DNA of 64,000 nt from Buchnera aphidicola (Acyrthosiphon lactucae) (GTDB taxonomy: Bacteria; Pseudomonadota; Gammaproteobacteria; Enterobacterales; Enterobacteriaceae). Position 1 is the stretch's first letter. Each line of letters starts with the position of its first letter. The DNA is taken from NCBI RefSeq assembly GCF_005083565.1, contig NZ_CP034891.1:1-64000 (forward strand), given 5' to 3'. Shown in pieces: positions 36,114 to 48,755 of this stretch. A program made the position numbers and the translations under genes. Under the pieces are notes generated by a model that worked only from the letters and a program-made list of their open reading frames with translations, searched no databases and was not told where the DNA came from.

Positions 36114-39100
36114 TTATTTTTCTATAAGAGCAGAATTTAATAATTCTGAAAGACTAGCAGAGGCTTCTTCAGCACTAATTTGAGAGCTTCTAACTGTTAG
36201 ATTGTTATGTTTTTTTTGACGACGATTAAAGCGTTCTTTATGGTATGCATATCCTGTTCCTGCAGGAATTAAACGTCCAACAATTACATTTTCTTTTAAT
36301 CCTCTTAATTCATCTTTTTTTCCTGCAACTGCAGATTCAGTTAACACTCTTGTTGTTTCTTGAAAAGAAGCTGCAGATATAAAAGATTCGGTTGCAAGTG
36401 ATGCTTTAGTGATTCCTAATAAATCTCTTGAAAAAGTAACTAGTATCTTCTTTTTTTTATCTAGAATTCGATTTGAAATTTTTACACGAGAGAATTCAAC
36501 TTGCTCACCTTCTAAAAAATTAGAATCTCCTGATTTCACTATAGTAGCTTTTCGTAGCATTTGTCTTATAATTACTTCAATATGTTTATCATTAATTTTT
36601 ACACCTTGTAGACGATATACTTCTTGCACTTCATTTACAATATACCTAGTAACAGCTTGCACACCTCTTAATCGCAGAATATCATGTGGCGATTCTGGTC
36701 CATCAGATACAACGTCTCCTCTTTCTACTCTTTCTCCTTCAAAAACATTCAATTGTCTCCATTTTGGAATCATTTCTTCATAAGAATCACTACCATCTAC
36801 TGGGGTTATAACTAATCTTCTTTTGCCTTTAGTTTCTTTTCCAAAAGATATAATACCACTAATTTCAGCTAAAATTGCTAATTCTTTTGGACGTCTAGCT
36901 TCAAATAAATCTGCAACTCTTGGTAATCCACCAGTGATATCTTTAGTTCCTCCAGATTCTTGTGGAACACGCGCTAATGTATCACCAGAACTAATTTTAA
37001 CTCCATCGTTAAGCTGAACAATTGCTTTTCCAGGTAAAAAATATTGTGCAGGCATATCAGTTCCTGCAATTAAAACATCTTTTCCATTAGAGTCAATAAT
37101 TTTTAATGCTGGTCTCAAATCTTTTCCAATTGACATTCTTTCAGCTGTATCTAATATTACTATAGAAGATAAACCTGTTAATTCATCTGCTTGTCTTGTA
37201 ATACTTTGCCCATCAATCATATCTACAAAACGAACTAAACCATTAACTTCAGTAATTACTGGCATAGTATGTGGATCCCATTTTGCGACAGTTTCTCCAG
37301 AATTTACTTTTTCACCGTCTCCTTTAGCCATAATAGCTCCATAAGGAACTTTATAGCTTTCTTTTGTTCTTCCGAAATTATCAATAATGTTAAGTTCTAC
37401 ATTTCTTGAAGTAATCACTATTTTACCAGCAGAATTAGTTACAGATTTTGCGTTATTAAGATTTATAATTCCTTGATTTTTTATTTGAATACTAGATTCT
37501 GCTGCAGCTCTTGATGCTGCACCTCCAATATGGAAGGTTCTCATAGTTAGCTGTGTACCTGGTTCTCCTATAGATTGAGCAGCAATTACTCCAATTGCTT
37601 CTCCTTTATTCACTAAATTTCCTCGAGCTAAATCACGACCGTAACAATAAGCGCAAACACCAAAATCAGTATCACAATTTACTACTGATCTAACTTTAAC
37701 AGTATCTATAGAATTATATTCTAAAAGATCACATAACTGTTCGTTTAATAGCGTGTTTCTTTTGATTAATATATTTTTAGTATTTGGCACAGTAACATTT
37801 TCTGCAGTGATTCGGCCTAAAACACGTTCACGTAATGGTTCTTTTACATCGCCTCCTTCAATCAATGGAGTCATTAAAATTCCTTCATGTGTCTGACAAT
37901 CATCTTGTGTTACAACTAAATCTTGTGCTACATCTACTAAACGACGCGTTAAATAACCAGAATTAGCAGTTTTAAGTGCTGTATCTGCTAATCCTTTACG
38001 TGCTCCATGAGTAGAAATAAAATATTGTAATACATTTAAACCTTCTCGAAAATTAGCTGTAATAGGGGTTTCAATAATCGAACCATCAGGTTTTGCCATT
38101 AGTCCTCTCATACCAGCTAATTGACGAATTTGTGCAGCAGAACCACGTGCTCCTGAATCGGCCATCATAAATATACTATTAAAAGATATTTGTTTTTGTT
38201 TTTCACCCTTTTTATTCATGACGGATTCTGTAGATAGGTTTTCCATCATAGCTTTAGCTACTCGTTCATTAGCTGCTGCCCAAATATCAATAACTTTATT
38301 ATATCTTTCACCTGCTGTAACTAATCCAGATTGAAATTGTTCTTGTATTTCAGCTACTTCAATTTCTGCTTCATTTATAATATTTGCTTTTTTTTCTGGT
38401 ATTACCATATCATCTATACCGACTGAAGCTCCTGATCTTGCTGCGTAAGCAAAGCCAGTATACATAATTTGATCAGCAAAAAAAACAGTAGGTTTAAGTC
38501 CTAAGATACGATAACAAGTATTAAGCATTTTAGAAATATCTTTTTTACCTAAAGTTTGATTAACAATACTAAATGGTAGTCCTTTAGGAATAATCATCCA
38601 TAAAATTGCTCGACCTATAGTAGTAGTAATTATTTTTTTGATTGAACTAAAACTTTTATCTTCATTTTTTTTATATTCTATTATGCGGACTTTTACTAAT
38701 GAATGTAGTTCTGCAATACCCAAACGATATACTTTTTCAGCTTCATTAGAACCGTTCAATAACATACCTTCGCCTTTTCCATTAATTTTTTCACGAGTCA
38801 TATAATACAACCCTAAAACAACGTCTTGAGAAGGTACAATAATCGGTTCTCCATTAGCTGGAGATAAAATATTATTAGTTGACATCATTAAAGCTCTAGC
38901 TTCTAATTGTGATTCTAGAGTTAATGGAACATGTACAGCCATTTGATCTCCGTCAAAATCGGCATTATAAGCTGCACATACTAGTGGATGAAGTTGAATA
39001 GCTTTTCCTTCAATGAGAACTGGTTCAAATGCTTGTATTCCTAATCTATGTAAAGTAGGTGCACGATTTAAAAGAACTGGATGTTCACGAATTACTTCAT

Positions 39101-40337
39101 CTAAAATATCCCATACTACTGCTTCTTCTCTTTCCACCATTTTTTTTGCTGCTTTAATAGTAGTAGCTAAACCACGAACTTCTAATTTTCCATATATAAA
39201 TGGTTTAAAAAGTTCTAATGCCATTTTTTTAGGCAAACCACATTGATGTAAATGAAGATAGGGACCTACAGTAATTACTGAACGACCAGAATAGTCTACA
39301 CGTTTTCCAAGAAGGTTTTGTCGAAATCGTCCTTGTTTCCCTTTTATCATGTCAGCTAATGATTTAAGAGGTCGTTTATTCGATCCTGTAATTGCTCTTC
39401 CTCTTCTACCATTATCTAATAATGCATCTACTGCTTCTTGTAACATTCTTTTTTCATTACGTACAATTATATCTGGAGCAGCTAAATCTAATAAACGTTT
39501 AAGACGATTATTTCTATTAATTACTCGACGATACAAATCGTTTAAATCTGATGTAGCAAATCTTCCTCCATCTAATGGTACTAGCGGTCTGAGATCAGGT
39601 GGTAATACTGGTAAGACATTAAGAATCATCCATTCAGGTTTATTTTGCGATTGAATAAAAGATTCTAACAATTTAATTCTTTTTGTTATTTTTTTTCTTT
39701 TTGTTTCAGAGTTAGTTTCATTTAAGTCTATTCTTAATGTATTACATTCTTGAACTAAATTAATATCTTTTAATAAAAATTGAATTGCTTCTGCTCCCAT
39801 TGTAGCGTGAAATTCATCTCCAAATTCTTCTAATGCATCTAGATATTGTTCTTCAGTTAAAATTTGACGTTTTTCCAGATTAGTCATGCCTGTTTCTATA
39901 ACGACATAAGATTCAAAATATAGTACTCTTTCAATATCTCTTAAAGGCATATCTAATAATAGACCTATTCGTGATGGCAAAGATTTTAAAAACCAAATAT
40001 GTGCTGTAGGTGAAGAAAGTTCTATATGACCCATTCTTTCGCGTCTAACTTTACTTTGTGTTACTTCAACACCACATTTTTCACAGATAACACCACGATG
40101 TTTTAATCTTTTATATTTACCACATAAACATTCATAATCTTTTACTGGACCAAAAATACGCGCACAAAATAATCCGTCTCTTTCAGGTTTAAATGTACGA
40201 TAATTAATAGTTTCAGGTTTCTTAACTTCTCCAAATGACCAAGATCTAATCATATCAGGTGAAGCTAATGAGATTTTAATAGCATCAAAATCTTCGTTTT
40301 TAGTTTGGGATTTTAAAAATTTTAGTAAATCTTTCAC
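36114..40337 (-). CDS. rpoC: RNA polymerase beta' subunit
   Basis: Largest catalytic subunit of RNA polymerase. It has 1407 residues, equal to E. coli. The N-terminal zinc-binding cysteines are [19 protein letters not shown] (about 70-88). The catalytic metal site NADFDGDQ is near 458-465. The trigger-loop region [21 protein letters not shown] is intact, and a second Cys cluster ([11 protein letters not shown]) is present. It is co-transcribed with rpoB, 75 bases upstream. Confidence 0.99.
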   Translation of the reverse strand: MKDLLKFLKSQTKNEDFDAIKISLASPDMIRSWSFGEVKKPETINYRTFKPERDGLFCARIFGPVKDYECLCGKYKRLKHRGVICEKCGVEVTQSKVRRERMGHIELSSPTAHIWFLKSLPSRIGLLLDMPLRDIERVLYFESYVVIETGMTNLEKRQILTEEQYLDALEEFGDEFHATMGAEAIQFLLKDINLVQECNTLRIDLNETNSETKRKKITKRIKLLESFIQSQNKPEWMILNVLPVLPPDLRPLVPLDGGRFATSDLNDLYRRVINRNNRLKRLLDLAAPDIIVRNEKRMLQEAVDALLDNGRRGRAITGSNKRPLKSLADMIKGKQGRFRQNLLGKRVDYSGRSVITVGPYLHLHQCGLPKKMALELFKPFIYGKLEVRGLATTIKAAKKMVEREEAVVWDILDEVIREHPVLLNRAPTLHRLGIQAFEPVLIEGKAIQLHPLVCAAYNADFDGDQMAVHVPLTLESQLEARALMMSTNNILSPANGEPIIVPSQDVVLGLYYMTREKINGKGEGMLLNGSNEAEKVYRLGIAELHSLVKVRIIEYKKNEDKSFSSIKKIITTTIGRAILWMIIPKGLPFSIVNQTLGKKDISKMLNTCYRILGLKPTVFFADQIMYTGFAYAARSGASVGIDDMVIPEKKANIINEAEIEVAEIQEQFQSGLVTAGERYNKVIDIWAAANERVAKAMMENLSTESVMNKKGEKQKQISFNSIFMMADSGARGSAAQIRQLAGMRGLMAKPDGSIIETPITANFREGLNVLQYFISTHGARKGLADTALKTANSGYLTRRLVDVAQDLVVTQDDCQTHEGILMTPLIEGGDVKEPLRERVLGRITAENVTVPNTKNILIKRNTLLNEQLCDLLEYNSIDTVKVRSVVNCDTDFGVCAYCYGRDLARGNLVNKGEAIGVIAAQSIGEPGTQLTMRTFHIGGAASRAAAESSIQIKNQGIINLNNAKSVTNSAGKIVITSRNVELNIIDNFGRTKESYKVPYGAIMAKGDGEKVNSGETVAKWDPHTMPVITEVNGLVRFVDMIDGQSITRQADELTGLSSIVILDTAERMSIGKDLRPALKIIDSNGKDVLIAGTDMPAQYFLPGKAIVQLNDGVKISSGDTLARVPQESGGTKDITGGLPRVADLFEARRPKELAILAEISGIISFGKETKGKRRLVITPVDGSDSYEEMIPKWRQLNVFEGERVERGDVVSDGPESPHDILRLRGVQAVTRYIVNEVQEVYRLQGVKINDKHIEVIIRQMLRKATIVKSGDSNFLEGEQVEFSRVKISNRILDKKKKILVTFSRDLLGITKASLATESFISAASFQETTRVLTESAVAGKKDELRGLKENVIVGRLIPAGTGYAYHKERFNRRQKKHNNLTVRSSQISAEEASASLSELLNSALIEK

Positions 40338-40412
40338 ACATTAGCTCTCGTTAGAGTTACACTTTAAAGGTAATAAATATATAAATATTTTTTTATTATA
40401 TTACTGATGTTA

Positions 40413-43400
40413 TTATTCACTTTCTAGTTCAATGTTAATACCTAATGACCGAATTTCTTTTAAAAGTACGTTAAAAGATTCTGGCATTCCAGGTTCCATT
40501 TGATGATTTCCATCTACAATATTTTTGTACATTTTAGTTCTTCCATTTACGTCATCAGATTTGACAGTTAACATTTCTTGTAATGTATAAGAAGCTCCGT
40601 ACGCCTCTAGTGCCCAAACTTCCATTTCACCGAAACGCTGTCCACCAAACTGAGCTTTACCACCTAGTGGTTGTTGAGTTACTAAACTATAAGAACCAGT
40701 AGAACGAGCATGCATTTTATCATCTACTAAATGATTTAATTTTAACATGTACATATAACCAACTGTAACAGGTCTTTCAAATTTTTCTCCTGTTCTTCCA
40801 TCAAAAAGTGTAATTTGTCCAGAAGCAGGCAAACCTGCAAATTTTAACATTTTTTTTATTTCGTTTTCTTTTGCACCATCAAAAACTGGTGTAGCAATAG
40901 GAATACCATTTTTTAAATTTCCTGCTAAACGTAATATTTCTTCATTTGAAAATTTTGCTAAATCTACTTTTTGACGTAAGTTATCTCCTAAGTCGAATGC
41001 TTCTTGTATAAATTTTCGTAAATTAGATATTTTTTCTTGTGTTTTAAGCATGTAGTTTATTTTTTCACCAATACCTTTTGCTGCCATACCTAAGTGTGTT
41101 TCTAATATTTGTCCAATATTCATACGAGAGGGAACACCTAATGGATTTAAAACAATATCAACTGGTATACCGTTTTTATCATAAGGCATGTCTTCAACAG
41201 GATTAATTTTAGAAATTACTCCTTTATTACCATGTCTTCCCGCCATTTTATCACCAGGTTGAATTTGACGTTTAACTGCTAAATATACTTTTACTATTTT
41301 TAAAACACCTGGAGCAAGATCATCACCTTGTGTTATTTTTCGCCGTTTTATTTCAATTTTTTTGTTAAATTCTTCTTTTAATTCGTTATGTTGTTTTTCT
41401 AATTTTTCGATTTCTTTTTTTTGGTCTTTATGTTTAATTTCTATAGAAAACCATTTTTCAAAAGGCAATCTATTAAGCTGTTCTATTCCAATGTTAAAAG
41501 ACATAAAAGTTTTTTTAATATGAGTGAACAAACTTGATTCAAATATTTTAAATTCTTCAGTCAAGTCTTTTTTAATTTTTTTAAGTTGCATATCTTCAAT
41601 TTCTAAAGCTCTTTTATCTTTTTTTACACCATCTCTTGTAAATATTTGTACGTCTATTACAGTTCCTGAAACTCCATTAGGAACTCGTAATGAAGAATCT
41701 TTTACATCTGATGCTTTTTCACCAAAAATAGCACGTAATAATTTTTCTTCTGGTGTTAATTGTGTTTCTCCTTTTGGAGTTACTTTACCGACTAGTATGT
41801 CACCTCCAGTCACTTCTGCTCCAATATAAACAATACCTGATTCATCTAACTTAGATAATGCAGATTCACCTACGTTAGGTATGTCTGAACTAATTTCTTC
41901 TGCTCCTAACTTAGTATCTCGTGATATACATGATAATTCTTGAATATGAATTGTAGTAAAACGATCTTCTTGAACAACTCTTTCTGATACTAGTATTGAA
42001 TCTTCAAAATTGTATCCATTCCAAGGCATAAATGCTACACGCATATTTTGTCCTAATGCAAGCTCGCCTAAATCAGTAGAAGGTCCATCTGCTAGAACAT
42101 CACCTTTCTTAATTTTTTCACCTAGATTGACACAAGGTTTTTGATTGATACAAGTATTTTGATTTGATCGAGTATATTTAGTTAAATTATAGATATCTAT
42201 TCCAGCTTCTCCTGAATACATTTCTTCTTCATCTACTTTAATTACTATGCGTGAAGCGTCTACGTATTGAATAAAACCACTTCTCTTAGCTACAGCTGTA
42301 ACACCAGAATCTACTGCAACTGCTCGTTCCATTCCTGTTCCAACTAAAGGTTTATCTGCTTTAAGAGTCGGAACTGCTTGACGTTGCATATTAGCACCCA
42401 TTAGTGCTCTATTTGCATCATCATGTTCGAGAAAAGGAATTAAAGATGCACCAACAGATACAATTTGCTGAGTAGAAACATCCATATAATTTACTTGATT
42501 ACGATTAAATAAACTAGATTCACCTTTATGTCGACAAGTTACTAAATCATCGGTAAAAAAACCAGTTTTATCAATATTAGTATTAGCTTGAGCAATAATA
42601 TAATTCCCTTCTTCTATAGCAGATAGATAATTAATTTCTTCCGTAACAAAACCTTTTCTAACTTTTCGATAAGGTGTTTCTAAAAATCCATATGAATTTG
42701 TTTGAGCATACACAGATAAAGAATTAATTAATCCAATATTTGGACCTTCTGGTGTTTCTATCGGACATACACGTCCATAGTGAGTAGGATGAACATCTCG
42801 AACTTCAAAACCAGCTCTTTCTCTAGTTAAACCTCCTAAACCTAATGCTGAAATTCGTCTTTTATGTGTGATTTCTGATAAAGGATTGTTTTGATCCATA
42901 AATTGTGATAATTGACTCGAACCAAAAAATTCTTTAACAGCAGCTGATATTGGTTTAGCATTAATCATGTCTTGTGGCATAATAGTATCTAAATCACCAA
43001 TAGATAATCTTTCCTTTACTGCTCTTTCAACTCTTACTAAACCGATTCTAAATTGGTTTTCTGCCATTTCACCAACAGATCTAACACGTCTGTTTCCTAA
43101 ATGATCGATATCATCGACTTCTCCTTTTCCATTACGGATATCGATAATTTTTTTTATAACATCAATAATATCATGTTTGTTTAAAGTACCTGATCCTTCA
43201 ATTTCTTCACGTAAAAGAGATCTATTAAATTTCATTCTACCAACAGAAGAAAGATCATATCTGTCTTCTGAAAAAAATAAATTTTCAAATAAATTCTCTG
43301 TTGCTTCTTTAGTAGGAGGCTCTCCGGGTCTCATAACTCTGTAAATTTCTATTAAAGCACTTATGCGATCATTAGCTGAATCTATTCGTAGTGTTTCTGA

Positions 43401-44441
43401 TATATATGGACCATGGTCTAAATCATTAGTAAATAGTGTTTCAATATAACGAAAACCTGATTTTTTTAATTTCTCTAATGCTTCTAAAGATAATTCTGTA
43501 TTAGAAGAAATAATGATTTCGCCTGTTTTTTGATCTATATAGTTTTTAGAGATAATCCTTCCTAAAATATATTCGACAGGAACTGTAATAGATTTTATTT
43601 TATTACTTTTTAAATCTTGAATATGTCTAGCAGTAATACGACGACCTTTTTCTACATATACTTTTCCATTTTTTTTGATATTAAATGATGCAGTTTCACC
43701 ACGAAGTCTTTCAGGAACCAGTTCTAATTTAATTTTGTTGTTTTCTATTTTAAAAATGTTTTTTTCAAAAAAGATATTTAATATTTCTTCTGTATTATAA
43801 TCAAGAGCACGTAAAATAATACTTACTGGTAATTTTCTACGTCTATCAATTCTAACAAATAAATTATCTTTTGGATCGAATTCAAAATCTAACCAAGATC
43901 CTCTATAAGGAATAATTCGAGCATTGTAGAGAACTTTACCTGAAGAGTGTGTTTTACCTTTATCACTATCGAAAAAAACTCCAGGACTACGGTGTAACTG
44001 AGAAACAACTACTCTCTCTGTTCCATTTATTATAAATGTTCCATTATTTGTCATTAAAGGGATTTCACCCATATAAACTTCTTGTTCTTTAATATCTTTA
44101 ACAGTAGCTTCTAATATATCACGTTCGTAGATAACAAGGCGTAATCTGACTCTTAATGGTGCTGAATAAGTAGCACCCCTTATTTGGCATTCTTTTACAT
44201 CAAATATTGTTTCTCCTAAACGGTAACTAACATATTGAAGTTCAGAATTTCCATTGTAACCACAAATAGGAAATACAGAACGAAATGCTGCTTCTAATCC
44301 ATGTTGACCCTCTAAATCTGGTTTAATAAATTTTTTAAAGGAATCTAATTGAATCGAAAGAAGATATGGTATATCTAAAACTTTAGGACGTTTGCCAAAA
44401 TCTTTACGAATACGTTTTTTTTCGGTATAAGAGTAAACCAT
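40413..44441 (-). CDS. rpoB: RNA polymerase beta subunit
   Basis: Second catalytic subunit of RNA polymerase. It has 1342 residues, equal to E. coli. The rifampicin region is seen as [28 protein letters not shown], with wild-type-looking Asp, His and Arg residues. Later blocks include [13 protein letters not shown] and [23 protein letters not shown]. It follows rplL after a strong attenuator-like terminator (44595-44624). Confidence 0.99.
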   Translation of the reverse strand: MVYSYTEKKRIRKDFGKRPKVLDIPYLLSIQLDSFKKFIKPDLEGQHGLEAAFRSVFPICGYNGNSELQYVSYRLGETIFDVKECQIRGATYSAPLRVRLRLVIYERDILEATVKDIKEQEVYMGEIPLMTNNGTFIINGTERVVVSQLHRSPGVFFDSDKGKTHSSGKVLYNARIIPYRGSWLDFEFDPKDNLFVRIDRRRKLPVSIILRALDYNTEEILNIFFEKNIFKIENNKIKLELVPERLRGETASFNIKKNGKVYVEKGRRITARHIQDLKSNKIKSITVPVEYILGRIISKNYIDQKTGEIIISSNTELSLEALEKLKKSGFRYIETLFTNDLDHGPYISETLRIDSANDRISALIEIYRVMRPGEPPTKEATENLFENLFFSEDRYDLSSVGRMKFNRSLLREEIEGSGTLNKHDIIDVIKKIIDIRNGKGEVDDIDHLGNRRVRSVGEMAENQFRIGLVRVERAVKERLSIGDLDTIMPQDMINAKPISAAVKEFFGSSQLSQFMDQNNPLSEITHKRRISALGLGGLTRERAGFEVRDVHPTHYGRVCPIETPEGPNIGLINSLSVYAQTNSYGFLETPYRKVRKGFVTEEINYLSAIEEGNYIIAQANTNIDKTGFFTDDLVTCRHKGESSLFNRNQVNYMDVSTQQIVSVGASLIPFLEHDDANRALMGANMQRQAVPTLKADKPLVGTGMERAVAVDSGVTAVAKRSGFIQYVDASRIVIKVDEEEMYSGEAGIDIYNLTKYTRSNQNTCINQKPCVNLGEKIKKGDVLADGPSTDLGELALGQNMRVAFMPWNGYNFEDSILVSERVVQEDRFTTIHIQELSCISRDTKLGAEEISSDIPNVGESALSKLDESGIVYIGAEVTGGDILVGKVTPKGETQLTPEEKLLRAIFGEKASDVKDSSLRVPNGVSGTVIDVQIFTRDGVKKDKRALEIEDMQLKKIKKDLTEEFKIFESSLFTHIKKTFMSFNIGIEQLNRLPFEKWFSIEIKHKDQKKEIEKLEKQHNELKEEFNKKIEIKRRKITQGDDLAPGVLKIVKVYLAVKRQIQPGDKMAGRHGNKGVISKINPVEDMPYDKNGIPVDIVLNPLGVPSRMNIGQILETHLGMAAKGIGEKINYMLKTQEKISNLRKFIQEAFDLGDNLRQKVDLAKFSNEEILRLAGNLKNGIPIATPVFDGAKENEIKKMLKFAGLPASGQITLFDGRTGEKFERPVTVGYMYMLKLNHLVDDKMHARSTGSYSLVTQQPLGGKAQFGGQRFGEMEVWALEAYGASYTLQEMLTVKSDDVNGRTKMYKNIVDGNHQMEPGMPESFNVLLKEIRSLGINIELESE

Positions 44442-44594
44442 GGGGTTCCTAAGCTCATTGACAGAGAAGTTAAAATTTAATTTATCTTTTTGTCTGAAGG
44501 GGAGACAGTTTTAATATTTTTATAAGAATTTTAAATTATGTTTTATAATTTTTTTATTAAATATTTTTTAGAAAATGATTTGAATTTTTTGATC

Positions 44595-44624
44595 AAAAAG
44601 GCTGGTGAATTAAAATCACCAGCC
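44595..44624 (-). terminator. Attenuator between rplL and rpoB
   Basis: On the minus strand GGCTGGTGA and TCACCAGCC form a 9-bp stem with a 7-base loop, followed directly by five T residues. It lies 38 bases after the rplL stop. E. coli has a partial terminator at exactly this place, which makes ribosomal protein mRNA exceed rpoBC mRNA, so the same role is inferred. Confidence 0.8.
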
Positions 44625-44662
44625 GTACTTTAAAATTAATTAAATTATAAAATTTAATATTT

Positions 44663-45034
44663 TTATTTAATTTCGATTTCGGCACCAACATCTTCCAATG
44701 TTTTTTTAAGTGATTCTGCGTCTTCTTTACTGACATTTTCTTTTAAAACTGTTGGAGCAGATTCTACTAAATCTTTAGCTTCTTTTAGTCCTAAACCAGT
44801 TGCGCTACGTACAGTTTTAATTACTGATACCTTGTTTGGTCCAATAACTTTTAAAAAAATATCAAATTCTGTTTTTTCTTCATGTAAATCTTTTTCATTA
44901 TGGTTGTTGCTATTTACAGACATGCTAGTAGCAGACACTCCAAATTTTTCTTCCATTGCCGCAATAAGATCTACAACATTCATAACTGACATTTCTGATA
45001 CAGCTTCTAAGATTTGTTCTTTAGTAATAGACAT
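44663..45034 (-). CDS. rplL: 50S ribosomal protein L7/L12
   Basis: Stalk protein, several copies per ribosome, that recruits translation GTPases. From ATG at 45034 it has 123 residues (E. coli 121) and starts MSITKEQI. A longer frame from 45055 adds seven residues without homology and is rejected. The N-terminal dimerisation domain is joined by a flexible hinge, here Ser/Asn/His-rich instead of Ala-rich, to the C-terminal domain with [14 protein letters not shown]. Confidence 0.97.
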   Translation of the reverse strand: MSITKEQILEAVSEMSVMNVVDLIAAMEEKFGVSATSMSVNSNNHNEKDLHEEKTEFDIFLKVIGPNKVSVIKTVRSATGLGLKEAKDLVESAPTVLKENVSKEDAESLKKTLEDVGAEIEIK

Positions 45035-45101
45035 AACAATAATTCCTAATAACAATTAGAATTATTTTAGATGTTATTAATACATCAAAAATAATAACCT
45101 T

Positions 45102-45599
45102 TTAAGAGGTTTCTTTTTTCTTTTTTATAGCAGATAATACAAAAATTAGTTTACCAGCAACTAGCATCTTCAATATTAATAGAAGTTTGATTATTGCTTC
45201 TTTATAAGTAGGCATATCTGCAAGTTGATTAATTTCTAAAGTAGAGAGTGATTTTCCTTCAAAAGCTGCTCCTGTAATTTTAAACTGTGTATTTTTTTTT
45301 GAAAATTCTTTAAATAATCTAGCACCACTACCTGGATGTATCATAGAATAAGCAATAAAAGTAGAACCTTTTAGTTTTTTTTTTAAACATTCAAAAGTAG
45401 TATTTTTAATTGCTAAAGATAGTAAAGTATTTTGAACAATACTCATCTTGACTCCAATTTCACGTCCAGATTTTCTTAATGCATTCATTTTATTTGCGCA
45501 AATACCTTGAGAATCTGCAGTAACAGCTGATAATGCTATATTAGAAATTTTATTGATTTTAGAAACAATTATTTTCTTTTTATCAAGATTTAATGCCAT
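45102..45599 (-). CDS. rplJ: 50S ribosomal protein L10
   Basis: Base of the ribosomal stalk, binds L7/L12 dimers. It has 165 residues, equal to E. coli. It starts MALNLDKKKIIVSKI and retains the C-terminal helix for L7/L12 binding. The 264-base leader upstream matches the position of the E. coli L10 control region, but I could not identify a conserved L10 binding structure in it. Confidence 0.96.
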   Translation of the reverse strand: MALNLDKKKIIVSKINKISNIALSAVTADSQGICANKMNALRKSGREIGVKMSIVQNTLLSLAIKNTTFECLKKKLKGSTFIAYSMIHPGSGARLFKEFSKKNTQFKITGAAFEGKSLSTLEINQLADMPTYKEAIIKLLLILKMLVAGKLIFVLSAIKKKKETS

Positions 45600-45863
45600 T
45601 TATCGAATTCCCTTTATTGATCTATAGAGAAATAATTTGAATTAATTTTTAATTAAAATACTAATCACAATAATAGATTTTTTAAAATATATTTTTATAT
45701 TTTATTCTATAAATACAAGAAAAAATTATTAGAATAATAAATTCTAGCATTAGATCAGATTATTTTTTAGGTGTTTTTAACCAAAAAAAGCTTTAGATGC
45801 TTCTTAAAAAAGGGATATCATTATAAATAATTTTTTTTATAGCGTAAAGTGGAAATCTTTTTG

Positions 45864-46559
45864 TTAAAGCGATAAAGTAGATTGATCAACAATTAATCCT
45901 ATACCCATCGTTGTTGATAAAACTATTTTTTTTATATATATTCCCTTTGATTGTGGTGGTTTTGCTTTTTTAATAGATTCTAAAAATATATTTAAATTTT
46001 CTTTTATCTGCTCTTTATCAAAGTTAATACGACCAATTGTAGCATGAATAATTCCATTTTTATCATTTCGATAACGTACTTGTCCTGTTTTTGCATTTTT
46101 AATTGCTTCAGCAATGTTTGTAGTTACTGTTCCTAATTTAGGATTAGGCATTAAATTACGAGGTCCAAGTATTTGTCCTAACTGTGTTACTACTTTCATT
46201 GCATCAGGTGTAGCAATCACCACATCGAAATTAACACCTTCTTTTTTTATTTTTTCACATAGATCTTCCATTCCTATGAATTCAGCACCTGCATTTTGAG
46301 CTATTTTAATATTATTGCCTTGTGTAAATACAGCTACTCGAATAGAACGTCCTATGCCATTTGGTAATACTATTGAACCTCTGATATTTTGATCTGATTT
46401 TTTGGAGTCTATACCTAAATTAATTGCAATATCAATACTTTCATTAAATTTTACTTGAGATGATTTTTTTAATAATATTATTAAATCATCAATATGGTAT
46501 AATTTTTCAAAATTAATATTTTCTTTAATTTTTTTTATTCGTTTAGCTATTTTATTCAT
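45864..46559 (-). CDS. rplA: 50S ribosomal protein L1
   Basis: L1-stalk protein that controls exit of deacylated tRNA; in E. coli it also represses its own operon. It has 231 residues (E. coli 234). Conserved blocks are [40 protein letters not shown] and KGIYIKKI. It starts two bases after the rplK stop, so the two are coupled. Confidence 0.97.
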   Translation of the reverse strand: MNKIAKRIKKIKENINFEKLYHIDDLIILLKKSSQVKFNESIDIAINLGIDSKKSDQNIRGSIVLPNGIGRSIRVAVFTQGNNIKIAQNAGAEFIGMEDLCEKIKKEGVNFDVVIATPDAMKVVTQLGQILGPRNLMPNPKLGTVTTNIAEAIKNAKTGQVRYRNDKNGIIHATIGRINFDKEQIKENLNIFLESIKKAKPPQSKGIYIKKIVLSTTMGIGLIVDQSTLSL

Positions 46560-46561
46560 TA

Positions 46562-46990
46562 TTAGCCCTCAATGATTAGACCCATAGATTTAGCGGTTCC
46601 TTCAATAGATTTCATCATACTTTCAATATTAGAACCAGTCATGTCATTATTTTTCATAATTGCTATTTCTTTTATCTGTGAACGATTTATTGTTCCTATT
46701 TTTTCTGATTTATTTTTACTAGAACCTTTTTTAATTCCAGAAAATTTTTTCAATAAAATAGCAGCAGGAGGTGTTTTTGTAATAAATGTAAATGAACGAT
46801 CAGAATAAACTGTAATAATTACTGGTATTGGAAGTCCTTTTTCTATGTTTTCTGTTTTTTTATTGAATAGTTTACAAAATTCCATAATATTAACACCTTT
46901 CTGACCTAAAGCAGGTCCAATTGGTGGGCTAGGATTAGCTGTACCAGCTGAAACTTGTAGTTTAATATAGGATTGTATTTTTTTAGCCAT
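46562..46990 (-). CDS. rplK: 50S ribosomal protein L11
   Basis: Part of the GTPase-associated centre. It has 142 residues, equal to E. coli. The signature [21 protein letters not shown] is near the N-terminus and the C-terminal rRNA-binding domain has [11 protein letters not shown] and STA-like GTAKSMGL. It lies 35 bases after nusG and two before rplA. Confidence 0.97.
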   Translation of the reverse strand: MAKKIQSYIKLQVSAGTANPSPPIGPALGQKGVNIMEFCKLFNKKTENIEKGLPIPVIITVYSDRSFTFITKTPPAAILLKKFSGIKKGSSKNKSEKIGTINRSQIKEIAIMKNNDMTGSNIESMMKSIEGTAKSMGLIIEG

Positions 46991-47025
46991 TTTTTTCTCA
47001 TTTTTTTATTAAAATGTATTAATTT

Positions 47026-47571
47026 TTAATTTTTTTCAACTTGTCTAAAATCTAATTCTACAGGGGTAGATCTTCCAAAAATAGAAACAGAGACTTTCAA
47101 TCTACTTTTTTCATAGTCTACTTCTTCTACAACACCGTTAAAATCTGCAAAAGGACCATCATTAACTCGAATCATTTCTCCTGGTTCAAATAAAGTTTTA
47201 GGTCTCGGTTTATCGCCAATCTTACGTAGTCTATTAATAATAATTTCTACTTCTTTGTCACTAATAGGTGAAGGTTTATCTGATTTTCCCCCGATAAATC
47301 CTAAAACTCTTGGAACATTTCTAATTAAATGCCAGGTTGAATCAGTCATTATCATTTGAATTAAAACATATCCAGGAAAAAACTTATATTCACTTTTTCT
47401 ACGCTGTCCACCTCGAATTTCAATAACTTCTTGAGAAGGAACCATTACTTCTCCGAATAACTTTTCCATTTCATTTAATTTTACATGTTCCCGTATTGAT
47501 TGTGCTACACGACTTTCGAATCCAGAAAAAGCTTGTAATACATACCATTTTTTTTTTTGACTCTCATGCAT
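47026..47571 (-). CDS. nusG: Transcription antitermination/elongation factor NusG
   Basis: Binds RNA polymerase and links it to Rho or the ribosome. It has 181 residues, equal to E. coli. The NGN domain starts [13 protein letters not shown] and includes the conserved PGYVLIQM; the C-terminal KOW domain has [18 protein letters not shown]. An A11 run (47548-47558, T on the plus strand) encodes Lys residues at codons 5-8. It is three bases downstream of secE. Confidence 0.98.
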   Translation of the reverse strand: MHESQKKKWYVLQAFSGFESRVAQSIREHVKLNEMEKLFGEVMVPSQEVIEIRGGQRRKSEYKFFPGYVLIQMIMTDSTWHLIRNVPRVLGFIGGKSDKPSPISDKEVEIIINRLRKIGDKPRPKTLFEPGEMIRVNDGPFADFNGVVEEVDYEKSRLKVSVSIFGRSTPVELDFRQVEKN

Positions 47572-47574
47572 TTT

Positions 47575-47958
47575 TTAAAACCTTAAACTAATAATAAATG
47601 CTATTAAATGGAATATTATACTGTCTACACCCCATAAAAGAAGAGACATAACAATTGTTACAGCAATAACAATTAATGTAGTATATAAAGTCTCGTTATA
47701 TTTAGGCCATATGATTTTTTTCATCTCTTTTTTTGACATGATTATATATGATAATATGTATTTTCCTTTTTTTGTATATATTAAAGTTCCTATTGCGCAG
47801 AAAATTAAAAAAGATATAATAAATATACCCGTAAAAAATTGTGTTTGATAAAAATAGTAATCAATAAAACAAGATATTATAAAAAATACAGATATAGATA
47901 ACCATTTTGTTTTTTCTAAAATTTTAAATTTATTCCGATTGTAGTTTTTTTTGTTCAT
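47575..47958 (-). CDS. secE: Preprotein translocase subunit SecE
   Basis: Essential small subunit of the SecYEG channel. From ATG at 47958 the protein is 127 residues, exactly the E. coli length. A longer frame starts at 48015, but its extra hydrophobic stretch has no counterpart. There are three membrane helices; the conserved amphipathic segment before the last one reads EMKKIIWPKYNETLYTTLIV. tufB, just upstream in E. coli, is missing. Confidence 0.95.
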   Translation of the reverse strand: MNKKNYNRNKFKILEKTKWLSISVFFIISCFIDYYFYQTQFFTGIFIISFLIFCAIGTLIYTKKGKYILSYIIMSKKEMKKIIWPKYNETLYTTLIVIAVTIVMSLLLWGVDSIIFHLIAFIISLRF

Positions 47959-48256
47959 AGTTTCTCTTAAAATTACAAAAATAATATAGAAAAAATATAT
48001 TAGTACATTAAACATCTTAATTATTTTTTTTATTTATAAAAATTGTATTTTTTTATGCGAAAAACTTTTATTAATTTTTAAAATTAAAAACTCTTAAAAT
48101 AAACTATTTATTTTTAAAATAGATCAATTCGTTATGAAGTAAGTGTAGAAATTTCAAAATATAGAATATTTTAAAATAAAGTATCAGGTGAGATTTATGA
48201 AAAATGATTTGAAAATATTTTTTTAACTAAAAATATATTGACTAAATTTCTAGTTA
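47959..48256. other. tRNA-Thr to secE gap (site of the missing tufB)
   Basis: E. coli has tufB (EF-Tu) between thrT and secE. Here 298 A/T-rich bases remain and I could not find any EF-Tu-like peptide in any frame by eye. The other EF-Tu gene (tufA) would have to serve and is outside this window. Confidence 0.6.
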
Positions 48257-48330
48257 TGCTGATACCCAGAATTGAACTGGGGACCTCACCCTTACCAAGG
48301 GTGTGCTCTACCTAACTGAGCCATATCAGC
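48257..48330 (-). tRNA. tRNA-Thr (GGT)
   Basis: On the minus strand the acceptor GCTGATA pairs with TATCAGC; the anticodon loop in CACCCTTGGTAAGGGTG carries GGT; discriminator A. It corresponds to E. coli thrT. CCA is not encoded. It is the last of four clustered tRNAs; in E. coli tufB would follow, but only A/T-rich DNA lies between here and secE. Confidence 0.96.
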
Positions 48331-48340
48331 AGATTTTTTT

Positions 48341-48412
<72 letters not shown>

Positions 48413-48438
48413 ATTTTATAGAATTATATTTTTTATTT

Positions 48439-48520
48439 TGGTGGGAGAAGGATTCGAACCTTCGAAGTCTATGACGGCAGATTTACAGTCTGCTCCCTTT
48501 AGCCACTCGGGAATCCCACC
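48439..48520 (-). tRNA. tRNA-Tyr (GTA)
   Basis: Class II tRNA of 82 bases with a long variable arm. On the minus strand the acceptor GGTGGGA pairs with TCCCACC, and the anticodon arm GCAGACTGTAAATCTGC carries GTA. It corresponds to E. coli tyrU. CCA is not encoded. Confidence 0.96.
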
Positions 48521-48534
48521 TAAAAAAAATTTTA

Positions 48535-48607
<73 letters not shown>

Positions 48608-48662
48608 TGTTTTTTACTAAATATTATATAAAATATTAAAATATTAATTTTAAATAAGTTAT

Positions 48663-48690
48663 ATTATATAATTTTTCATTTTTATTGCAA
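48663..48690 (-). promoter_or_regulatory. Sigma-70 promoter for the tRNA-Thr/Tyr/Gly/Thr operon
   Basis: On the minus strand TTGCAA (48685-48690) and a perfect TATAAT (48663-48668) are 16 bases apart. The expected start is about 50 bases before tRNA-Thr(TGT). With tufB gone, this promoter may also feed secE-nusG through the 300-base gap. Confidence 0.62.
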
Positions 48691-48755
48691 GTTTTTTATC
48701 AAAATAATCTTAAAATTAGTAAAGATCATGTTTTTTATTTAAATTTATGTCGTTT

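Noticed and set aside
36409-37017. Plus-strand frames opposite rpoC (124 and 64 codons), and similar ones opposite rpoB.
   Set aside because: Long open antisense frames are expected opposite large conserved genes with this codon bias.
45600-45863. L10 autoregulatory leader before rplJ.
   Set aside because: The place is right, but I could not find a convincing conserved fold by eye, so it is not listed as a feature.
47959-48015. N-terminal extension of SecE by 19 hydrophobic residues.
   Set aside because: Starting at 47958 gives exactly the E. coli length of 127 and a matching order of helices; the extension has no counterpart.
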